Part shown: piece after piece, positions 46,906-56,363 of the stretch
Position numbering within the stretch: position 1 is the stretch's first letter
How the letters are laid out: the number at the start of each line of letters is the position of its first letter
Source: DASPKM01 sp963817075
Lineage (GTDB): Bacteria > Bacteroidota > Bacteroidia > Chitinophagales > Chitinophagaceae
Assembly (NCBI GenBank): GCA_963817075.1
Contig: CAWFMT010000001.1
Span: 124,001 to 188,000, forward strand
Reading direction: 5' to 3'
DNA length: 64,000 bases
Program-made: the position numbers and the translations under genes
Notes under the pieces: generated by a model
Seen by the model: the letters and a program-made list of their open reading frames with translations, nothing else
The model's database searches: none
Told to the model about the DNA's origin: nothing

Positions 46906-46950
46906 AGGTCGTCATTTCGAGGTCAGAGGACGGAAGTCAGAGGTCAGAAA
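46906..46950. repeat. CTTCTGA heptamer family, inverse orientation
   Basis: GAGGTCGTCATTTCGAGGTC then AGAGGACGGAAGTCAGAGGT and CAGAAAG directly after the S9 peptidase stop. A short inverted partner, TTGACTTCAGACTTCAG, is at 46985-47001. Confidence 0.65.
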
Positions 46951-47034
46951 GAAAGAACACAGAATATAAAAAAATTATTAATGTTTTGACTTCAGACTTC
47001 AGCCCGGGAAACAATTTTCAAACTAGAAGAGTAA

Positions 47035-50000
47035 ATGAAGAGACGGTCATTCATTAAGCAATCGGGTGCCGCGGGTCTGATATATTTCGTAAATCCATCC
47101 GATATAGTTTCTCCATTCAATGAAGTTTCCAATTCTGCATTAGAAGAAAATTTCAAACTCCCTCCTCATTCTGCATTGCCGCAAACCTATTGGTTCTGGA
47201 TGAATGGAAATGTCACGAAAGAAGGAATTACCCTGGACCTGGAGGCAATGAAACGAATTGGCATTGGTGGTGTTTTCAATTTTGATGTAGGAACAGGTAT
47301 TCCAAAAGGACCTATCCAGTACTTAAGCAAGGAATGGGTTGAATTAAAAAAGCATGCAATTCGTGAAGCAGAAAGATTGGGTTTAGAATTCACGATGCAC
47401 AATTGCCCCGGATGGTCTTCAAGCGGCGGACCATGGATCAAGCCTGAGCTTGCGATGCAACAATTAAGCTGGAGTGAAACTTACTTATCGGGAGGTAAAA
47501 CAATAAGTCAATCGTTGCCCAAACCCCCAAATCGTCTCGACTATTATAATGACCTGGCTGTTCTTGCTTTCCCTTCTCTGGAAGGAGAAGAACTGCTTCA
47601 ATCAGTCAGGCTTTCTTCCAGCAGCAAACAATCAGAGATTGAAAAAATAAAGGATAAGGATGAAGAAGGTGTGGTTGTTTATCCTTCGGGTGAAAAAAAT
47701 TCAGGTTGGCTACAATTTGAATTTGAAAAGCCATATCAGGCCAGTCTGATCACATTTTTCATTTCCGCGATCCCTAATAAACCTCTAAGCGACAAACCAC
47801 CGGAATTCAGTGAACGTACGTCAGTACTTCTAGAATCTTCGGATGATGGAGTGTCCTTTCAAACAGTAACAAAGATTAACTCAGGGCTGGAAGCCGAACT
47901 CATTTCTGGAAATAAATTTATTACCTATGATTTCCCGCTAACAAAGGCCAGGTTTTTTAGACTCACCTCTCCCGGAATCAGGAGATACAGGCAAGTAAGA
48001 TTTTCAGGAATTACACGTCTGAAGCACTGGATGGAAAAAACAAACAACAGGGCCAGGTATATCATGTTTATGAAGGAGGGCTCAACAATCGAAACTAATA
48101 ATGATCAAGATGCTCCTGCGGGATCAATTGTTGATATGAATGCAATCATAGATCTATCCCAACATGTCAAAAATGGGATGCTGAGTTGGAACGCTCCTGC
48201 AGGTAACTGGACAATTCTTCGGGTTGGATATACTCCCACAGGAACAATGAATAAGGCGGCGCCGGATACTGGAATAGGATTGGAATGCGATAAGTACAAT
48301 GCTGACGCGATCAGTTTTCATTTTGAGAAAATGATGGAGCAATTTCTTCCATTCATTAAGAAACTGACTGCAATTGGAAAGATGGGCCTTGAAATAGATA
48401 GTTACGAAGCCGGTGCACAAAACTGGACTTCTGGTTTCGAAAAATTGTTTAAGTCGCGATGGGGATACGACATCATAAAATATCTCCCCGCACTGGCCGG
48501 AGGGCGGATCATTGGAAATGTTGATTTAACTGAGCGTTTTCTCTGGGATTGCAGAAAAATACAAGCTGAATTGATTGCTGAAAATTACTATGGAAGATTT
48601 CACAAGTTGTGCAAAGAACATGGGATCACAAGTTATATCGAACCATATGATATGGGACCGATGGAAGAAATGCAAATTGGTTCCAGGGCAGATGTAAACA
48701 TTGGTGAATTCTGGAATGGACTTTCTTCGGCCTTGCCCATCAAGCATCCTGCGCGAAGGACTACGAAACTTGCTGCTTCTATTGCGCATATTAATGGCCA
48801 GAAGATTGTTGGAGCCGAAGCCTTTACTGCAGACCCTGACTCAGGAAGATGGCAGGAATACCCATTTGCAATGAAAGTAATTGGAGACAGGACTTACATG
48901 AAGGGCGTGAATCGAATGATCATTCATCGATTTGCTCATCAGCCTCACCCAACAGCTGTTCCTGGAATGACGATGGGTCCCTGGGGAATTCACTTTGATC
49001 GAACAAATACCTGGTGGGATCAAAGCAAAGGTTGGATGGACTACATGGCCAGATGCCAATATATGCTTCAACAAGGAAGGTATGTAGCAGATCTTGCCTA
49101 TTTCACAGGTGAGGATGCAAATATGTACACCAGGGTCAATGAAGATCAGTTGAATCCAATGCCGCCTGATGGATATCAGTATGATCTCATTAATGCAGAA
49201 GTGATTTTGAAACAAGCGCGAGTAGAAAACAAACAACTTGTTCTAGAGAATGGTATGGCATATCGCATCCTGGTATTACAGGATTACAAAGCGATAACAT
49301 TATCATTTTTGAAAAAGCTCCGCGAATTTGTAAGAGAAGGGTTGGCGGTGATTGGAGAAAAACCGGAACGAACTCCTGGATTATCTGACTACGCTAATAA
49401 GGATGAAGAATTTAAAACTATCACAGATGAACTTTGGGGCAATAAGAACAATGCAGATGCAGCAATACATGGAAAGGGAAAAATATATTGGCGCCGATCA
49501 TCAGAATCGGTTTTAAAAGAATTGAATATTAAACCAGATTTTGAATTCACATCCCACGCCGGAAATGCACCCATAATATTTACACATAGACGAACTGAGG
49601 AAGCTGAAGTTTTTTTTCTTTCCAATCAGAGAAGAACTTTTGAAGATGTGGTTTGCAGTTTTAGAATCAAGAATAAAAGACCCGAACTCTGGGATCCGTC
49701 AACGGGAAAAATTTTGCATATAGGAATCTATGAGCAGGTTGATGAACATGTTCGGATGCCTTTGCAGTTTGGCCCTTATGGTTCTCTATTCGTTGTTTTT
49801 CGTTCCCCTGCCAATCAGGATAGAATAATTTCTGTTGAGAAGGATGATGTAAAAGCAATTGCGGTTTCAAATTTCAATCAATCATCGCGCAGCGTTTATC
49901 CTGACACCATCAATGATTTTACGATCAGTTTCTGGGCAAAGCCCGAGATAAATATTTTACTGAATCCAGATTTTATCATGGGAAGCATTGGCGAACCATG

Positions 50001-51126
50001 GACAGAATATTACGCCATCTATCCACTTTCAGGTAAAAAAATCTACGGCGATGGACATGGAATATGCGGGATCACTGTTGGACGAAATGGGATCGGTGTT
50101 TGGGAAAATGAGGAAAGCAATCCGGTTTTAGTGTGCGCTGCACCAATATCTATTTCAGGAGGAAGTCATATTGCTTTGCAATACAAGAATGGTACCCCTT
50201 CAGTTTTTTTGAATGGAAAGTTTGTAAAAGAAGGTAAGAAAAGTAAATATAAAATTCACCCATCTCTGAACGAGGCATATTTAAATGAAGCTGCTTCATT
50301 TTACAACGGAGATATGAGTGAACCTATTCTATTTAAAGAAGCGCTTTCTCATTCAAGAATTCTTGAATTATCAAGCCAAAAAATAAAATTTCAATCTAAT
50401 CCTTTCGTGGTTGAATTTGCAGAAGGCAACAAGCCAGGATTGATAATAAAGGAGAATGGTAATTATACTTTAAATAGAAAGAGTGGGCAGAAATCTAATT
50501 TCAAGGTTACTGATCTTCAGGAACCGCTCATTCTACAAAAAAATTGGAAACTGAGCTTCCCGACAAGTGCTGGTACCATGAACGAAACCACCTTGCAGGA
50601 ATTAATTTCCTTGCATACTCATTCAAGAGAAAATCTAAAATATTTTGCCGGTACAGCCACGTATTCAAACACCTTTTCAATTTCCCAAACAGGACTTAAG
50701 TCAGGAAAGCATTGGATTTTGGATCTGGGTAGAGTTGAAGTGATTGCAAGAGTAAGCGTAAATAAAAAAGATTTCGGCATTTTATGGACTCGTCCCTATA
50801 GCATGGATATCACCAGCGCTTTAAAAGTTGGAATTAATAACCTTGAAATTGGAGTAACAACCCTCTGGCCTAACCGCCTGATTGGCGACGAACATTTGCC
50901 TGAACCAGATAAATTTTCGCCAGGTGGAGGAGCTAGCGGACTTGAAAGTCTGACAGGTGGAAGTATTGACCAACTTCCAACCTGGTACAAAGAAGGAAAA
51001 CCAAAACCTGAGGATGGAAGATCTACTTTCAGTACCTGGAAGCATTACAGGAAGGATTCACCGCTTGTAGAATCCGGGTTGATAGGTCCTGTAACTCTAA
51101 CGGAGGTTCGAATTAGATCGGTTTGA
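47035..51126 (+). CDS. GH106-type alpha-L-rhamnosidase, multidomain
   Basis: Exported glycosidase of 1,363 residues. The N-terminus MKRRSFIKQSGAAGLIYF looks like a twin-arginine signal (RRSFIK). The GH106 catalytic barrel begins LPQTYWFWMNGNVTKEGITL and shows FTMHNCPGWSSSGGPWI and the motif GLEIDSYEAGAQNW (about residues 450-465) followed by LFKSRWGYDIIKYLP. Between them is a discoidin-like beta insert (about 215-330). Residues about 955-1115 form a LamG/concanavalin-like insert (NDFTISFWAKPE ... LFKEALSHSRILELS), and the C-terminus has the galactose-binding jelly roll ILDLGRVEVIARVSVN with TLWPNRLIGDE. It would remove terminal alpha-L-rhamnose. It is the main enzyme of the second carbohydrate cluster. 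Confidence 0.92.
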   Translation: MKRRSFIKQSGAAGLIYFVNPSDIVSPFNEVSNSALEENFKLPPHSALPQTYWFWMNGNVTKEGITLDLEAMKRIGIGGVFNFDVGTGIPKGPIQYLSKEWVELKKHAIREAERLGLEFTMHNCPGWSSSGGPWIKPELAMQQLSWSETYLSGGKTISQSLPKPPNRLDYYNDLAVLAFPSLEGEELLQSVRLSSSSKQSEIEKIKDKDEEGVVVYPSGEKNSGWLQFEFEKPYQASLITFFISAIPNKPLSDKPPEFSERTSVLLESSDDGVSFQTVTKINSGLEAELISGNKFITYDFPLTKARFFRLTSPGIRRYRQVRFSGITRLKHWMEKTNNRARYIMFMKEGSTIETNNDQDAPAGSIVDMNAIIDLSQHVKNGMLSWNAPAGNWTILRVGYTPTGTMNKAAPDTGIGLECDKYNADAISFHFEKMMEQFLPFIKKLTAIGKMGLEIDSYEAGAQNWTSGFEKLFKSRWGYDIIKYLPALAGGRIIGNVDLTERFLWDCRKIQAELIAENYYGRFHKLCKEHGITSYIEPYDMGPMEEMQIGSRADVNIGEFWNGLSSALPIKHPARRTTKLAASIAHINGQKIVGAEAFTADPDSGRWQEYPFAMKVIGDRTYMKGVNRMIIHRFAHQPHPTAVPGMTMGPWGIHFDRTNTWWDQSKGWMDYMARCQYMLQQGRYVADLAYFTGEDANMYTRVNEDQLNPMPPDGYQYDLINAEVILKQARVENKQLVLENGMAYRILVLQDYKAITLSFLKKLREFVREGLAVIGEKPERTPGLSDYANKDEEFKTITDELWGNKNNADAAIHGKGKIYWRRSSESVLKELNIKPDFEFTSHAGNAPIIFTHRRTEEAEVFFLSNQRRTFEDVVCSFRIKNKRPELWDPSTGKILHIGIYEQVDEHVRMPLQFGPYGSLFVVFRSPANQDRIISVEKDDVKAIAVSNFNQSSRSVYPDTINDFTISFWAKPEINILLNPDFIMGSIGEPWTEYYAIYPLSGKKIYGDGHGICGITVGRNGIGVWENEESNPVLVCAAPISISGGSHIALQYKNGTPSVFLNGKFVKEGKKSKYKIHPSLNEAYLNEAASFYNGDMSEPILFKEALSHSRILELSSQKIKFQSNPFVVEFAEGNKPGLIIKENGNYTLNRKSGQKSNFKVTDLQEPLILQKNWKLSFPTSAGTMNETTLQELISLHTHSRENLKYFAGTATYSNTFSISQTGLKSGKHWILDLGRVEVIARVSVNKKDFGILWTRPYSMDITSALKVGINNLEIGVTTLWPNRLIGDEHLPEPDKFSPGGGASGLESLTGGSIDQLPTWYKEGKPKPEDGRSTFSTWKHYRKDSPLVESGLIGPVTLTEVRIRSV

Positions 51127-51151
51127 TTGTTTGAATGTTTGAGATTCTGAA
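51121..51151. repeat. GTTTGATT octamer array at GH106 3' end
   Basis: Units GTTTGATT, GTTTGAAT, GTTTGAGA directly overlapping and following the GH106 stop (51124-51126, TGA inside the first unit). A similar array follows the stop at 62649. Confidence 0.7.
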
Positions 51152-51165
51152 TAATTAATTTTTTT

Positions 51166-51250
51166 CACCGCAGAGAACGAGAGTTATAGAGAATGCTCAG
51201 AGAATAGGATTATTTGGGCCTTTCCTCACTTTGCGTCTTTGCGTGAAAAA
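51166..51250. repeat. ACCGCAGAGAACG variant of the TTAACCGC palindrome
   Basis: TTCACCGCAGAGAACGAGAG on the left and TTTGCGTCTTTGCGTGAA on the right, in the GH106-isomerase convergent gap. A right-half copy GCGCCCTTGCGGTTAA follows at 51309-51324 just after the isomerase stop. Confidence 0.65.
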
Positions 51251-51329
51251 TGTTTTCAATCTTAAATTTTTAATTAATAAGTTATTCAGGTTACTTGAGC
51301 TTACCCATGCGCCCTTGCGGTTAATTTCT

Positions 51330-52745
51330 TCAACAGACTTGCACAACATCCATGTTTAGTAACGCCCCAAGCTTTTTTATTTTCGAACTAATATGCCCCA
51401 CCCCTACCGCACAGTGATGCGCAGGACCATGGCTGCTCCACTCATTGACAAACCTACGCACCCCGATTGAGAATTTATACCTGCTGTTAGTATTCCCAAT
51501 CTCAAGTATCGGTCCTGAAACGGATTCACCTTCTGCGATCAATAGCATAAGACCATCCTGACCATTTTCTACAACAGAGAGTAAGGTTACAGGTCCATGC
51601 TTCACTTTCATTTCAACTGATAATCCCTTGCCAACTTTTCCATGATATACTTTAAGTGGCCGGACTTTGATCTTCCCTTCGGCGATGCCAATGTGGCCAG
51701 GACCATCATGACCCATCAGAACAACATCATCTTTGAAATCCATGGCATAGTACTCAGTAAATGATCCGCCTGCACCAAAAGAATCCATGATCTTCATTGC
51801 CTGAGCATTTTTGATCTCATATTCACCCGCGACAGGCACTCCATTCGCAGTCAGAAGAGATGTACCTAGAATGATCGATGCAATTGCATCTTCATTCTCA
51901 GGATTTCCAGTACCCTTATAATAATAAGCGAGGGATCCCAACTTGTATTCTGTAACTAGTTTGTTCAAGGCAAGAGATGTTATGGCAGCTTTTTGCAATT
52001 CTTCCAACGAACATTCATCTTCAATATCAAAAGTTTCACGAAAAAGTTTAATCTGATTGTCGACTTCCTTAAAATTTATATTCTTGCGCAGAGCTGCAAG
52101 TTGTTCTACTTCCAGCAATTCAATATGGCCCCCAAAAGAGGCATACTGCTGTGTGAGATCAGAGTATATATCTAACATCCCACTGTAATAATGACCCATA
52201 CACCCCAGGCGGTTATTCGCCATAATGTGTGCTACCCTTGCTGCTTCTATCCACTCCCCTATTTCCATCCAGCATTCAGGATCATTTTTCAAAACGCCAG
52301 TTACCTGGTGAAATGCAATGCCCGCTCTTTTGAAAACATTTGAAAGCTCAGGGATTGGGCAAGCAGAACAAAATGCCAGCCATTCCGCCGTCATTGCGGT
52401 TCTATCCTTCATTGAATTGAAAGCATCATAGTCTATGGAAGTCTCTGGTGATAAATTCAGAATGATAACCGGGACTTTTGCTCGCTGAACAACCGGAAGT
52501 ACTGTTGAAGAGACTGCGTAAGTTGTAACATGCAAAAAGATAAGGTCAACATCTTCTTTTCTAAAAAGTTTTCCTGTTTCGAAAGCTTTATCGATTGTAT
52601 CTACTAATCCCGCATTCACTATTTCAGGATGAATTGCAGACAAATTCTTATGTACAAGGTCTAGGTATCCTTCCAATCTCTCCTTCAGACCTGAAAATTG
52701 TGGCCAATATGTATCGAGTCCAACTCCAAACAAGCCAATCTTCAT
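51330..52745 (-). CDS. L-fucose/L-arabinose isomerase-fold protein
   Basis: Cytoplasmic sugar isomerase-fold protein of 471 residues. I chose the ATG at 52745 (MKIGLFGVGLDTYWPQF); the longer frame runs through repeat DNA and the neighbouring gene. N-terminal Rossmann-like domains have VDLIFLHVTTYAVSSTVLPV and ANNRLGCMGHYYSGMLDIY. The C-terminal Fucose_iso_C-like domain has MGHDGPGHIGIAEGK and HGPVTLLSVVENGQ, with conserved His residues that could bind a divalent metal. An aldose-ketose isomerase for a deoxyhexose or pentose released by the nearby GH106/BNR_4 enzymes is a reasonable inference; L-rhamnose, L-fucose and L-arabinose are all candidates. Confidence 0.84.
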   Translation of the reverse strand: MKIGLFGVGLDTYWPQFSGLKERLEGYLDLVHKNLSAIHPEIVNAGLVDTIDKAFETGKLFRKEDVDLIFLHVTTYAVSSTVLPVVQRAKVPVIILNLSPETSIDYDAFNSMKDRTAMTAEWLAFCSACPIPELSNVFKRAGIAFHQVTGVLKNDPECWMEIGEWIEAARVAHIMANNRLGCMGHYYSGMLDIYSDLTQQYASFGGHIELLEVEQLAALRKNINFKEVDNQIKLFRETFDIEDECSLEELQKAAITSLALNKLVTEYKLGSLAYYYKGTGNPENEDAIASIILGTSLLTANGVPVAGEYEIKNAQAMKIMDSFGAGGSFTEYYAMDFKDDVVLMGHDGPGHIGIAEGKIKVRPLKVYHGKVGKGLSVEMKVKHGPVTLLSVVENGQDGLMLLIAEGESVSGPILEIGNTNSRYKFSIGVRRFVNEWSSHGPAHHCAVGVGHISSKIKKLGALLNMDVVQVC

Positions 52746-52772
52746 AAGCTTTAATTTTTTGATGAGCTCTGT

Positions 52773-52791
52773 GGATCGTGAATCGTGAGTT
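52773..52791. repeat. GACTCAC heptamer family, inverse copy
   Basis: GGATCGTGAATCGTGAGTTG is the reverse orientation of the CACGACT array at 61191-61224. It lies between the isomerase start and the BNR_4 stop. Confidence 0.5.
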
Positions 52792-52797
52792 GACCTT

Positions 52798-54186
52798 TTA
52801 TTTATTTCTTTTTCTTCTTTCTGACTTCTGACTTCTGACTTCCGACTTCGAACTTTCCAAAGGTTTCCATTCAAAAACCTCCACCATTTGGGGCGGTAAA
52901 TTTGCCCGTCCCTCAGCGTCAATTTGCTCAACCCTCTGCACAAATAAATGCAATAGTTTACTCCTCTTCCACAATTCAGTAACATAAGTTGGTTCCCATG
53001 ATCCAACAAACTTATCATCAAGATCAATCACTTTCCAATTGCCTTTTTGAATGTCAGTGGAGATTGCTGCAGAGACCCTGCTTTTTCTCTCTTCATCTCT
53101 GAATATGATTGCTGCACAAAGTCGGGATCCCTCCTGCCATCCTACTATTTGCGGTCTTGAGATGGGAATTCGTTTTGTCCTTTCTCCACTTAGGGTAAAT
53201 GGTGTGGATCTGAATCCAAGATTCTGCGATTGCCATCCAGAGTCTGACTTATATACCAGTCTAAATTGGGGAACTGTAGAATTCTGGTCTCTCCAATAAG
53301 TGGCTATAAATGGTCTTCCAGAATCATCTACAAACATTGAAGTTTGATTTACCAATTCGCTTTTTTCAGGAATACTCCAGATTCTCTCGGCAGGAGCCAT
53401 CCTTATAGGCAGTGTATATTTTTCACCTGTTGATTTTTCCCACGTCACTCCGCCATCTCTTGATCTTGCATATGAAAGATCATGATTACTTTCTACACCA
53501 GCGGACTCACGCCAAACCCATGAGAGATGAAATACACCTTTAGAATCTATGAATGCCTGCCAATATGCATTTCTTTCGCCTTCTCCATCGATAAGATTTT
53601 CATGCAATGAGGTCCATTCTTTCGTTTTGAGATTGTATTTATTTAATACTGTATTTGCTTTTCCAGAACTACCATTACGATAAAGAAAGAGAAGACTTCC
53701 ATCAGGCATGCGATAGAAATCAGGATAACTTAGGCTGTTTTCATTCTTACCAATCATTGACATTTCGGGAGTAAAATCGAAAGATCCAGGTTGGAGACTC
53801 CTTATGTAGTGAATTTTATCGTTGTGATGATTCCAGGACATATGCAAATAACCATCCCCATCAACCATTATGTTGATGATGTTATGAGCATCGATCACAT
53901 TGCCTTTATAGGCTGTTGTCTTGAGGTCCCAATTCAAATCACCGATCTTTCTTTTCCCGAGAACAACATTTCCGTTGTTATTATAAAAAGCGATATACTG
54001 AATATCACCCAGGCTAACAATAGAGTTTCGGCGAAATACTGTAGTGTTCACGGAATTATTAGCCCATCCACTATCTACATTGACAATTCTGACTTCTTTA
54101 TTGATTGACGTAGCAAAAGGCTTGGGAACACAGCCTGTTAGTATCAAACTTGAAATAGTAGATAATAGTAAAATTGAATGTCGCAT
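52798..54186 (-). CDS. BNR_4 family propeller lipoprotein (GH145/PL25-like)
   Basis: Exported lipoprotein of 462 residues with lipobox LTGC (Cys at residue 19). A seven-bladed BNR_4 propeller (PF15892) is shown by DAHNIINIMVDGDGYLHMSW, NHHNDKIHYIRS, LSYPDFYRMPDGSLLFLYR, YWQAFIDSKGVFHLSWVWR and SRPQIVGWQEGSRL. This fold includes GH145 alpha-L-rhamnosidases and PL24/PL25 ulvan lyases, which act next to uronic acids; conserved His residues in the NHHND block are candidate catalytic residues. The C-terminus after EVFEWKPLES is repeat-encoded (SKSEVRSQKSERRK), because the gene reads into a CTTCTGA array before meeting a stop. Inverted copies of that array flank the gene on both sides. Confidence 0.85.
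   Translation of the reverse strand: MRHSILLLSTISSLILTGCVPKPFATSINKEVRIVNVDSGWANNSVNTTVFRRNSIVSLGDIQYIAFYNNNGNVVLGKRKIGDLNWDLKTTAYKGNVIDAHNIINIMVDGDGYLHMSWNHHNDKIHYIRSLQPGSFDFTPEMSMIGKNENSLSYPDFYRMPDGSLLFLYRNGSSGKANTVLNKYNLKTKEWTSLHENLIDGEGERNAYWQAFIDSKGVFHLSWVWRESAGVESNHDLSYARSRDGGVTWEKSTGEKYTLPIRMAPAERIWSIPEKSELVNQTSMFVDDSGRPFIATYWRDQNSTVPQFRLVYKSDSGWQSQNLGFRSTPFTLSGERTKRIPISRPQIVGWQEGSRLCAAIIFRDEERKSRVSAAISTDIQKGNWKVIDLDDKFVGSWEPTYVTELWKRSKLLHLFVQRVEQIDAEGRANLPPQMVEVFEWKPLESSKSEVRSQKSERRKRNK
52820..52853. repeat. CTTCTGA heptamer array, downstream side of BNR_4 gene
   Basis: Units CTGACTT, CTGACTT, CTGACTT, CCGACTT, CGAAC. It encodes the last residues of the BNR_4 protein. GACTTCCGACTTCGAAC recurs as reverse complement at 54201-54217. 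Confidence 0.8.
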
Positions 54187-54200
54187 ACCCTAAGATAGTA

Positions 54201-54235
54201 GTTCGAAGTCGGAAGTCTGATGTCAGAGGTCGGAA
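54201..54235. repeat. CTTCTGA heptamer array, upstream side of BNR_4 gene, inverted
   Basis: GTTCGAAGTCGGAAGTCTGA then TGTCAGAGGTCGG. Forms an inverted pair with 52820-52853, so the BNR_4 gene is bracketed by 17-bp identical inverted ends. Confidence 0.8.
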
Positions 54236-54243
54236 AAAATAAT

Positions 54244-54347
54244 TTAACCGCAGAGAACGAGAGAAGCAGAGATATCGCAAAGGATTGTTTGGTTTCATTC
54301 TATCATTCTCTGCGAAACCTCCATTTACTCTTTTTCTCTGCGGTTAA
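54244..54347. repeat. ACCGCAGAGAACG variant, complete inverted pair
   Basis: TTAACCGCAGAGAACGAGAG at the left and CTCTTTTTCTCTGCGGTTAA at the right, with an inner ATTCTCTGCGAAACC. Complete mirror ends make this one of the clearest full-length copies. Confidence 0.8.
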
Positions 54348-54352
54348 TTTTT

Positions 54353-54403
54353 TTTCGCTAATATCCTTGCGAGTCTTCGCGCCCAGGCGTCTTGGCGGTT
54401 AAT
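54353..54403. repeat. TTAACCGC palindrome family copy at propeller gene end
   Basis: TTCGCTAATATCCTTGCGAG then TCTTCGCGCCCAGGCGTC and TTGGCGGTTAATC, overlapping the propeller gene stop (54399-54401, the TTA of GCGGTTAA read as TAA). Confidence 0.75.
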
Positions 54404-55406
54404 CTCGTTTTCTCCCAATCCCGAATTGATCACCAGCCATAAGAGCCTTACCATTCTTAAATTGGATCTCCACCATTTTCTCACTGGCAACGCTGTTGTT
54501 GAATTCATCCTTGAGTGTAAGAAGGATCTTCCTGGTCTTTGTTTCAATCACTTCGCCACTCGATGGATACGCAAATTTTCCATCCAGGCTAAAAACGATC
54601 CATCCAGGCATGTCCTGCAAAGGGATCGTAGTTTGTTGCTGATATGGAGGAGTTGGGCTGAATATATGAAGTCGCATATTATACCCATCACATACCCAAA
54701 GTTCGCGCTCGTCTGGAGTAAGGGCAATTCCATGACTTGGATTGCCATGTCTTCTTACAGGACCCATATTCCAGCCCTCTACTTGTACTCGCGCAAGTTT
54801 TTTTCCGGATTGAAGATCTCCTACCTCAAATCCAAGTAGACTGTCCACGGTAACATATGTGATTGTCTCCTTACCATTGATGGTGAACGGCCGAACATTA
54901 TTGCCGAATGGACCTATTTTATTTACAAGTGTGTGAGATTGGGCGTCGGCAATATGAAGCCATGAACTCGCGATATCATCCAGATAAACTTGTTTTCCTG
55001 TAGAGCTGTAAATAGTATTGTGAGCGCGCTTGTGAACATCTAATTTTTTAATGATCTCGCCAGTATTGCAATCGATCACATTCCAAAAACCTTTCTCCAG
55101 TGAAGGGAGATACATGATCTTGCCATCCGGAGAAATTGCCATCCGGTCGCAACCGCCTTCAAATGGTTTCTCCCAAATCAACTTTTCTGAAGTCAGGTCA
55201 ATGCGCTGAAGTGATTCAAGCGTCGAAACATAAATACTATTCAAAGGAATGCTGACTGCGATGCCCTTGACATTTGAGGGAGTCTTATCAGGATGAAATC
55301 CATTGGTCTTGATCCTCTTCACAAACTTGTGTCCATTATCGATATCAAAAACCAGAATACCATGACCGCCAAATCCAAGATAATCGCGAATACCCGGCGT
55401 TGCCAC
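54399..55406 (-). CDS. YVTN-type beta-propeller protein, probable N-terminal frameshift
   Basis: Secreted beta-propeller of about 375 residues if repaired. The open frame can only start at the GTG at 55406, but it is open further upstream and reads RSRFLGFLLFSCFLIPAISK then AQQTTNKRYLYVATPG, a clear signal peptide and first strand without a start codon. An ATG at 55524 (MKLNYLNTS) lies in another frame and joins this one after a single-base indel near 55490-55506. Blades include GIAVSIPLNSIYVSTLESLQ, DRMAISPDGKIMYLPSLEK and HGIALTPDERELWVCDGYN, a pattern of YVTN/quinoprotein propellers. No enzymatic signature is seen. Its stop codon lies in a palindrome repeat. Confidence 0.82.
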   Translation of the reverse strand: MATPGIRDYLGFGGHGILVFDIDNGHKFVKRIKTNGFHPDKTPSNVKGIAVSIPLNSIYVSTLESLQRIDLTSEKLIWEKPFEGGCDRMAISPDGKIMYLPSLEKGFWNVIDCNTGEIIKKLDVHKRAHNTIYSSTGKQVYLDDIASSWLHIADAQSHTLVNKIGPFGNNVRPFTINGKETITYVTVDSLLGFEVGDLQSGKKLARVQVEGWNMGPVRRHGNPSHGIALTPDERELWVCDGYNMRLHIFSPTPPYQQQTTIPLQDMPGWIVFSLDGKFAYPSSGEVIETKTRKILLTLKDEFNNSVASEKMVEIQFKNGKALMAGDQFGIGRKRD

Positions 55407-55660
55407 ATAGAGATACCGCTTGTTGGTTGTTTGCTGAGCTTTAGAGATGGCCGGAATAAGAAAACAAGAAAATAAGAGAAAGCCTAAAAATCTAGATCGA
55501 AGTGTTCAGATAATTTAATTTCATATTGAGCCCATAATTCAGATATAGACGTGAGGGAAAATCAAATACAATCTACCAAAACTGAATGAGAGATAATATA
55601 ACTTTCCAAGGCAAATCAATTTAGGCAATGTGGAATATTCATATGCGATCATTTTAGGAA

Positions 55661-56317
55661 ATGATATTGTACGATAATATTAAACTGGACAATCCTGTCT
55701 GGCATTCCTTAAATGAAAATCATAAATCATTCTCAATTTCATTCGGCAAATTAGGATGTTATCAACCAGATGCATGTCCTTTTGCAGGATATGCGGGCGG
55801 TCCAGAGATTTCGCCCGAAATTGAAGAATACTCAAAGCTCATAAATAACTTTTTCATTGTTGGGGAGAGGCCAGAATTTCCACGAAACCTGAAATTAGCA
55901 AGGGAACTTGTATGCCTGCAAATGGTCCTTGACCGAAGTCTCGATTTAGAAATTCACGAAAATATTGTGGTACTGAATAATCAGCACGAGAAGGAAACCT
56001 TTGATTTGGTCAACCTTGTTCAGCCTGGGTATTTCATGGCCAGAACGATAAACCTTGGAAACTATTATGGTATTTTCAAAAATGGCATTCTGGTTGCGGT
56101 TGCAGGAGAGAGAATGAAAATGGATGGGTTTACAGAAGTAAGTGCAATCGTTACTCATCCTGATCATACCGGAAATGGCTATGCAAAACAGTTGATTGCT
56201 CATACAACTAGCAAAATATTTGAGGAGAAGAAATTACCTTATTTGCATGTTTCTGAGACTAACCTGGGGCCACCAGTTTATATAAAAAGCTGGGCTTTAA
56301 CACAAGGAGAAAGATAA
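55661..56317 (+). CDS. GNAT (FR47-like) acetyltransferase, probable C-terminal frameshift
   Basis: Acetyl-CoA-dependent acetyltransferase of about 226 residues if repaired. The core VSAIVTHPDHTGNGYAKQLI holds the acetyl-CoA loop. The open frame ends ETNLGPPVYIKSWALTQGER at 56317, but one extra G in GGGGCC (56266-56271) gives ETNLGATSLYKKLGF then NTRRKISFWNFVI with a stop at 56338, which is the standard FR47 C-terminus (LY-x-KLGF). The N-terminal half (MILYDNIKLDNPVWHSL) is the substrate-recognition part seen in the same family. The frameshift is therefore very probable. Confidence 0.86.
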   Translation: MILYDNIKLDNPVWHSLNENHKSFSISFGKLGCYQPDACPFAGYAGGPEISPEIEEYSKLINNFFIVGERPEFPRNLKLARELVCLQMVLDRSLDLEIHENIVVLNNQHEKETFDLVNLVQPGYFMARTINLGNYYGIFKNGILVAVAGERMKMDGFTEVSAIVTHPDHTGNGYAKQLIAHTTSKIFEEKKLPYLHVSETNLGPPVYIKSWALTQGER

Positions 56318-56363
56318 GCTTCTGGAATTTTGTAATTTAATCTTTGGAAACCGAGCAAGTCAA

